This document shows, piece after piece, positions 63,036-64,000 of a stretch of DNA of 64,000 bases (the stretch's first letter is position 1; each line of letters starts with the position of its first letter). The DNA comes from Acidicapsa acidisoli. GTDB taxonomy: Bacteria > Acidobacteriota > Terriglobia > Terriglobales > Acidobacteriaceae. The position numbers and the translations under genes are program-made. Where the stretch lies: contig NZ_JAGSYI010000002.1 of NCBI RefSeq assembly GCF_025685625.1, forward strand, positions 1,488,001 to 1,552,000. Reading direction: 5' to 3'. The notes under the pieces are model-generated. The model was not told the DNA's origin. It searched no databases and was given only the letters and a program-made list of their open reading frames with translations.

Positions 63036-64000
63036 GGGGAGAGCTCATTCCTGTACTGTCGCCAGAGAATTGACTCGCAAAGATAACGAATCCCCTCGAA
63101 AAAGTGAAAACGAAACCTGAACGAGATATAGCGAAGTTCTCGCAAGTAACGATGGATGCGTGCCAAAAGTGTCTCGCCTGCAACAGGATGGGTGATTGCC
63201 GGCGGCAGTCGACGGGGCAGTAGAGCCTGGTACGGGGAACGCTTCGCGGGCACTCCGGCTGCCTCAAGCTCTTTTTGCAGCAGGAGATACAACTTACTTC
63301 CGGGAAAACTCGCCAGAACCGTACGCCGCCCATACATATCCACCCAAAGTCTCGCTGCTGCGGGAAGGCGATCCACAGTCCAGCAGGTCAATGCCTCCGG
63401 CGCAAATGCTCCCGTCAGGCAGGAGATGAGATGGACAACTAACCCCAACCGCGCACATGTTCCCTGCTCATCTGCAACTTGCTGCCTCAATCTGTTCCAG
63501 AAGGCATTGTCGTGGCGACGCGCGACCACATGACGGCGAAACTCGATTACATGTGCAGTGCGCGAAAACTCGCTGCATAAGTGCTTGTAGAGGTGAAGTC
63601 CCTGCCCAAGGAACAAATCTACAGGCGAGAGGACCGGCATGGACACTCCGTGAAAGGAAATCCTCCGCGAGCGGGACAGAAGGGATGCACCTATCTCTTG
63701 GACCGTCTCAAGATGCAATTCCGCCGATCGGCTCATTCCGGTTTTGTACAGGCCCTTCATCCCAGATGGTCGGTCTTCTTTTCCTTTGAACTCCCAGCTT
63801 CTACCACTGATAGCATTGAGCCGATAGCCTGTGTCCTCAAGGATTCGCCGCGCTTCTTGAGCGCTCTCTTCCGACACGAGAAAGTCCAGATCGAGTTGCG
63901 ACCGCAAATGCAGCTTCGGTACAGAGATCGGCGACAGCGAGAAACCTTTGAGCACTGCGTATGAAACATGCGCCCATTGAAATCGACGTTGAATCCCTAC
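63032..64000 (-). CDS. Nucleotidyltransferase-family protein (NTP_transf_5), cut by the right edge
   Basis: The frame stays open to the right edge, and the residues before the first start-like codon (a GTG at 63955) still fit the family (FQWAHVSYAVLKGFSLSP), so the true start lies outside the window. The visible 322 residues contain LRSQLDLDFLVSEES, the metal-binding DLD motif of this nucleotidyltransferase group, ELHLETVQEIG, then LSPVDLFLGQGLHLYKHLCS. The C-terminal third is basic. Such genes occur in exopolysaccharide loci and in peptide-modification clusters. The substrate is unknown. Confidence 0.82.
   Translation of the reverse strand, partial: VGIQRRFQWAHVSYAVLKGFSLSPISVPKLHLRSQLDLDFLVSEESAQEARRILEDTGYRLNAISGRSWEFKGKEDRPSGMKGLYKTGMSRSAELHLETVQEIGASLLSRSRRISFHGVSMPVLSPVDLFLGQGLHLYKHLCSEFSRTAHVIEFRRHVVARRHDNAFWNRLRQQVADEQGTCARLGLVVHLISCLTGAFAPEALTCWTVDRLPAAARLWVDMYGRRTVLASFPGSKLYLLLQKELEAAGVPAKRSPYQALLPRRLPPAITHPVAGETLLARIHRYLRELRYISFRFRFHFFEGIRYLCESILWRQYRNELSP

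Noticed and set aside
1-64000. CRISPR arrays, tRNA or rRNA genes, insertion sequences.
   Set aside because: I looked for regularly spaced repeats, transposase-like frames and known RNA motifs and saw none that I could support.

Overview
The window most likely comes from an acidobacterium of the Terriglobia type. Three things point there: an Oar-like TonB-dependent receptor of about 1,200 residues with an N-terminal carboxypeptidase-regulatory domain, an 811-residue stand-alone MacB/FtsX permease of the ADOP type, and a dense set of glycoside hydrolases. This is inferred from gene families; no rRNA or tRNA gene was found to confirm it.

Left part, 1-18.6 kb. A minus-strand operon (1-11831) encodes an extracellular contractile injection system (eCIS, the Pvc/Afp/MAC type). 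From its promoter side it runs: sheath, tube, baseplate-assembly chaperone-like protein, a disordered linker protein, DUF4255 cap protein, AAA ATPase, a small protein, a DUF4157 protein, CIS tube protein, LysM protein, GpD-like hub, gpV-like spike and a PAAR-like tip cut by the left edge. Most junctions are ATGA or 8-bp overlaps. Across the sheath promoter region lie, on the plus strand, an unidentified membrane protein, a 1,142-residue DUF4157 protein that looks like an eCIS cargo toxin, and a gene overlapping it by 1 bp that is a good immunity candidate. Two gene remnants lie around them.

Middle part, 18.6-40.2 kb. This is an alpha-galactoside/fucoside utilisation locus: GH95 and GH36, a LacI-type regulator, a TonB receptor with GH97, galactokinase, a DUF5107-TPR protein with an MFS sugar porter, and a secreted GH27 broken by one frameshift. 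A palindrome close to CGTGTACGTACACG recurs in every promoter region of the locus, next to TTGACA -35 boxes, so the LacI protein at 23500 probably controls the whole set. A frameshifted remnant of a GH29-like fucosidase lies at the right end.

40.2-47.9 kb. ADOP permease, GNAT acetyltransferase and a nucleoside-sugar epimerase-like protein, then a cluster of respiratory-type genes that is decaying: a frameshifted carboxypeptidase-regulatory-like protein, a cytochrome c with a broken haem motif, an outer-membrane protein with two frameshifts and a CuA-type cupredoxin lacking two ligands. One cytochrome c gene beside them is intact.

Right part, 47.96-64 kb. An exopolysaccharide locus. Plus strand: an SLBB export protein, a Wzz-like chain-length protein, a Wzx-like flippase and a GT4 glycosyltransferase in an overlapping operon. 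Minus strand: a methyltransferase, an O-antigen ligase/polymerase, an ABC exporter, a GT-C-like membrane protein fused to a beta-propeller, a WecG/TagA glycosyltransferase, a 62-residue ORF and a nucleotidyltransferase-family gene cut by the right edge.
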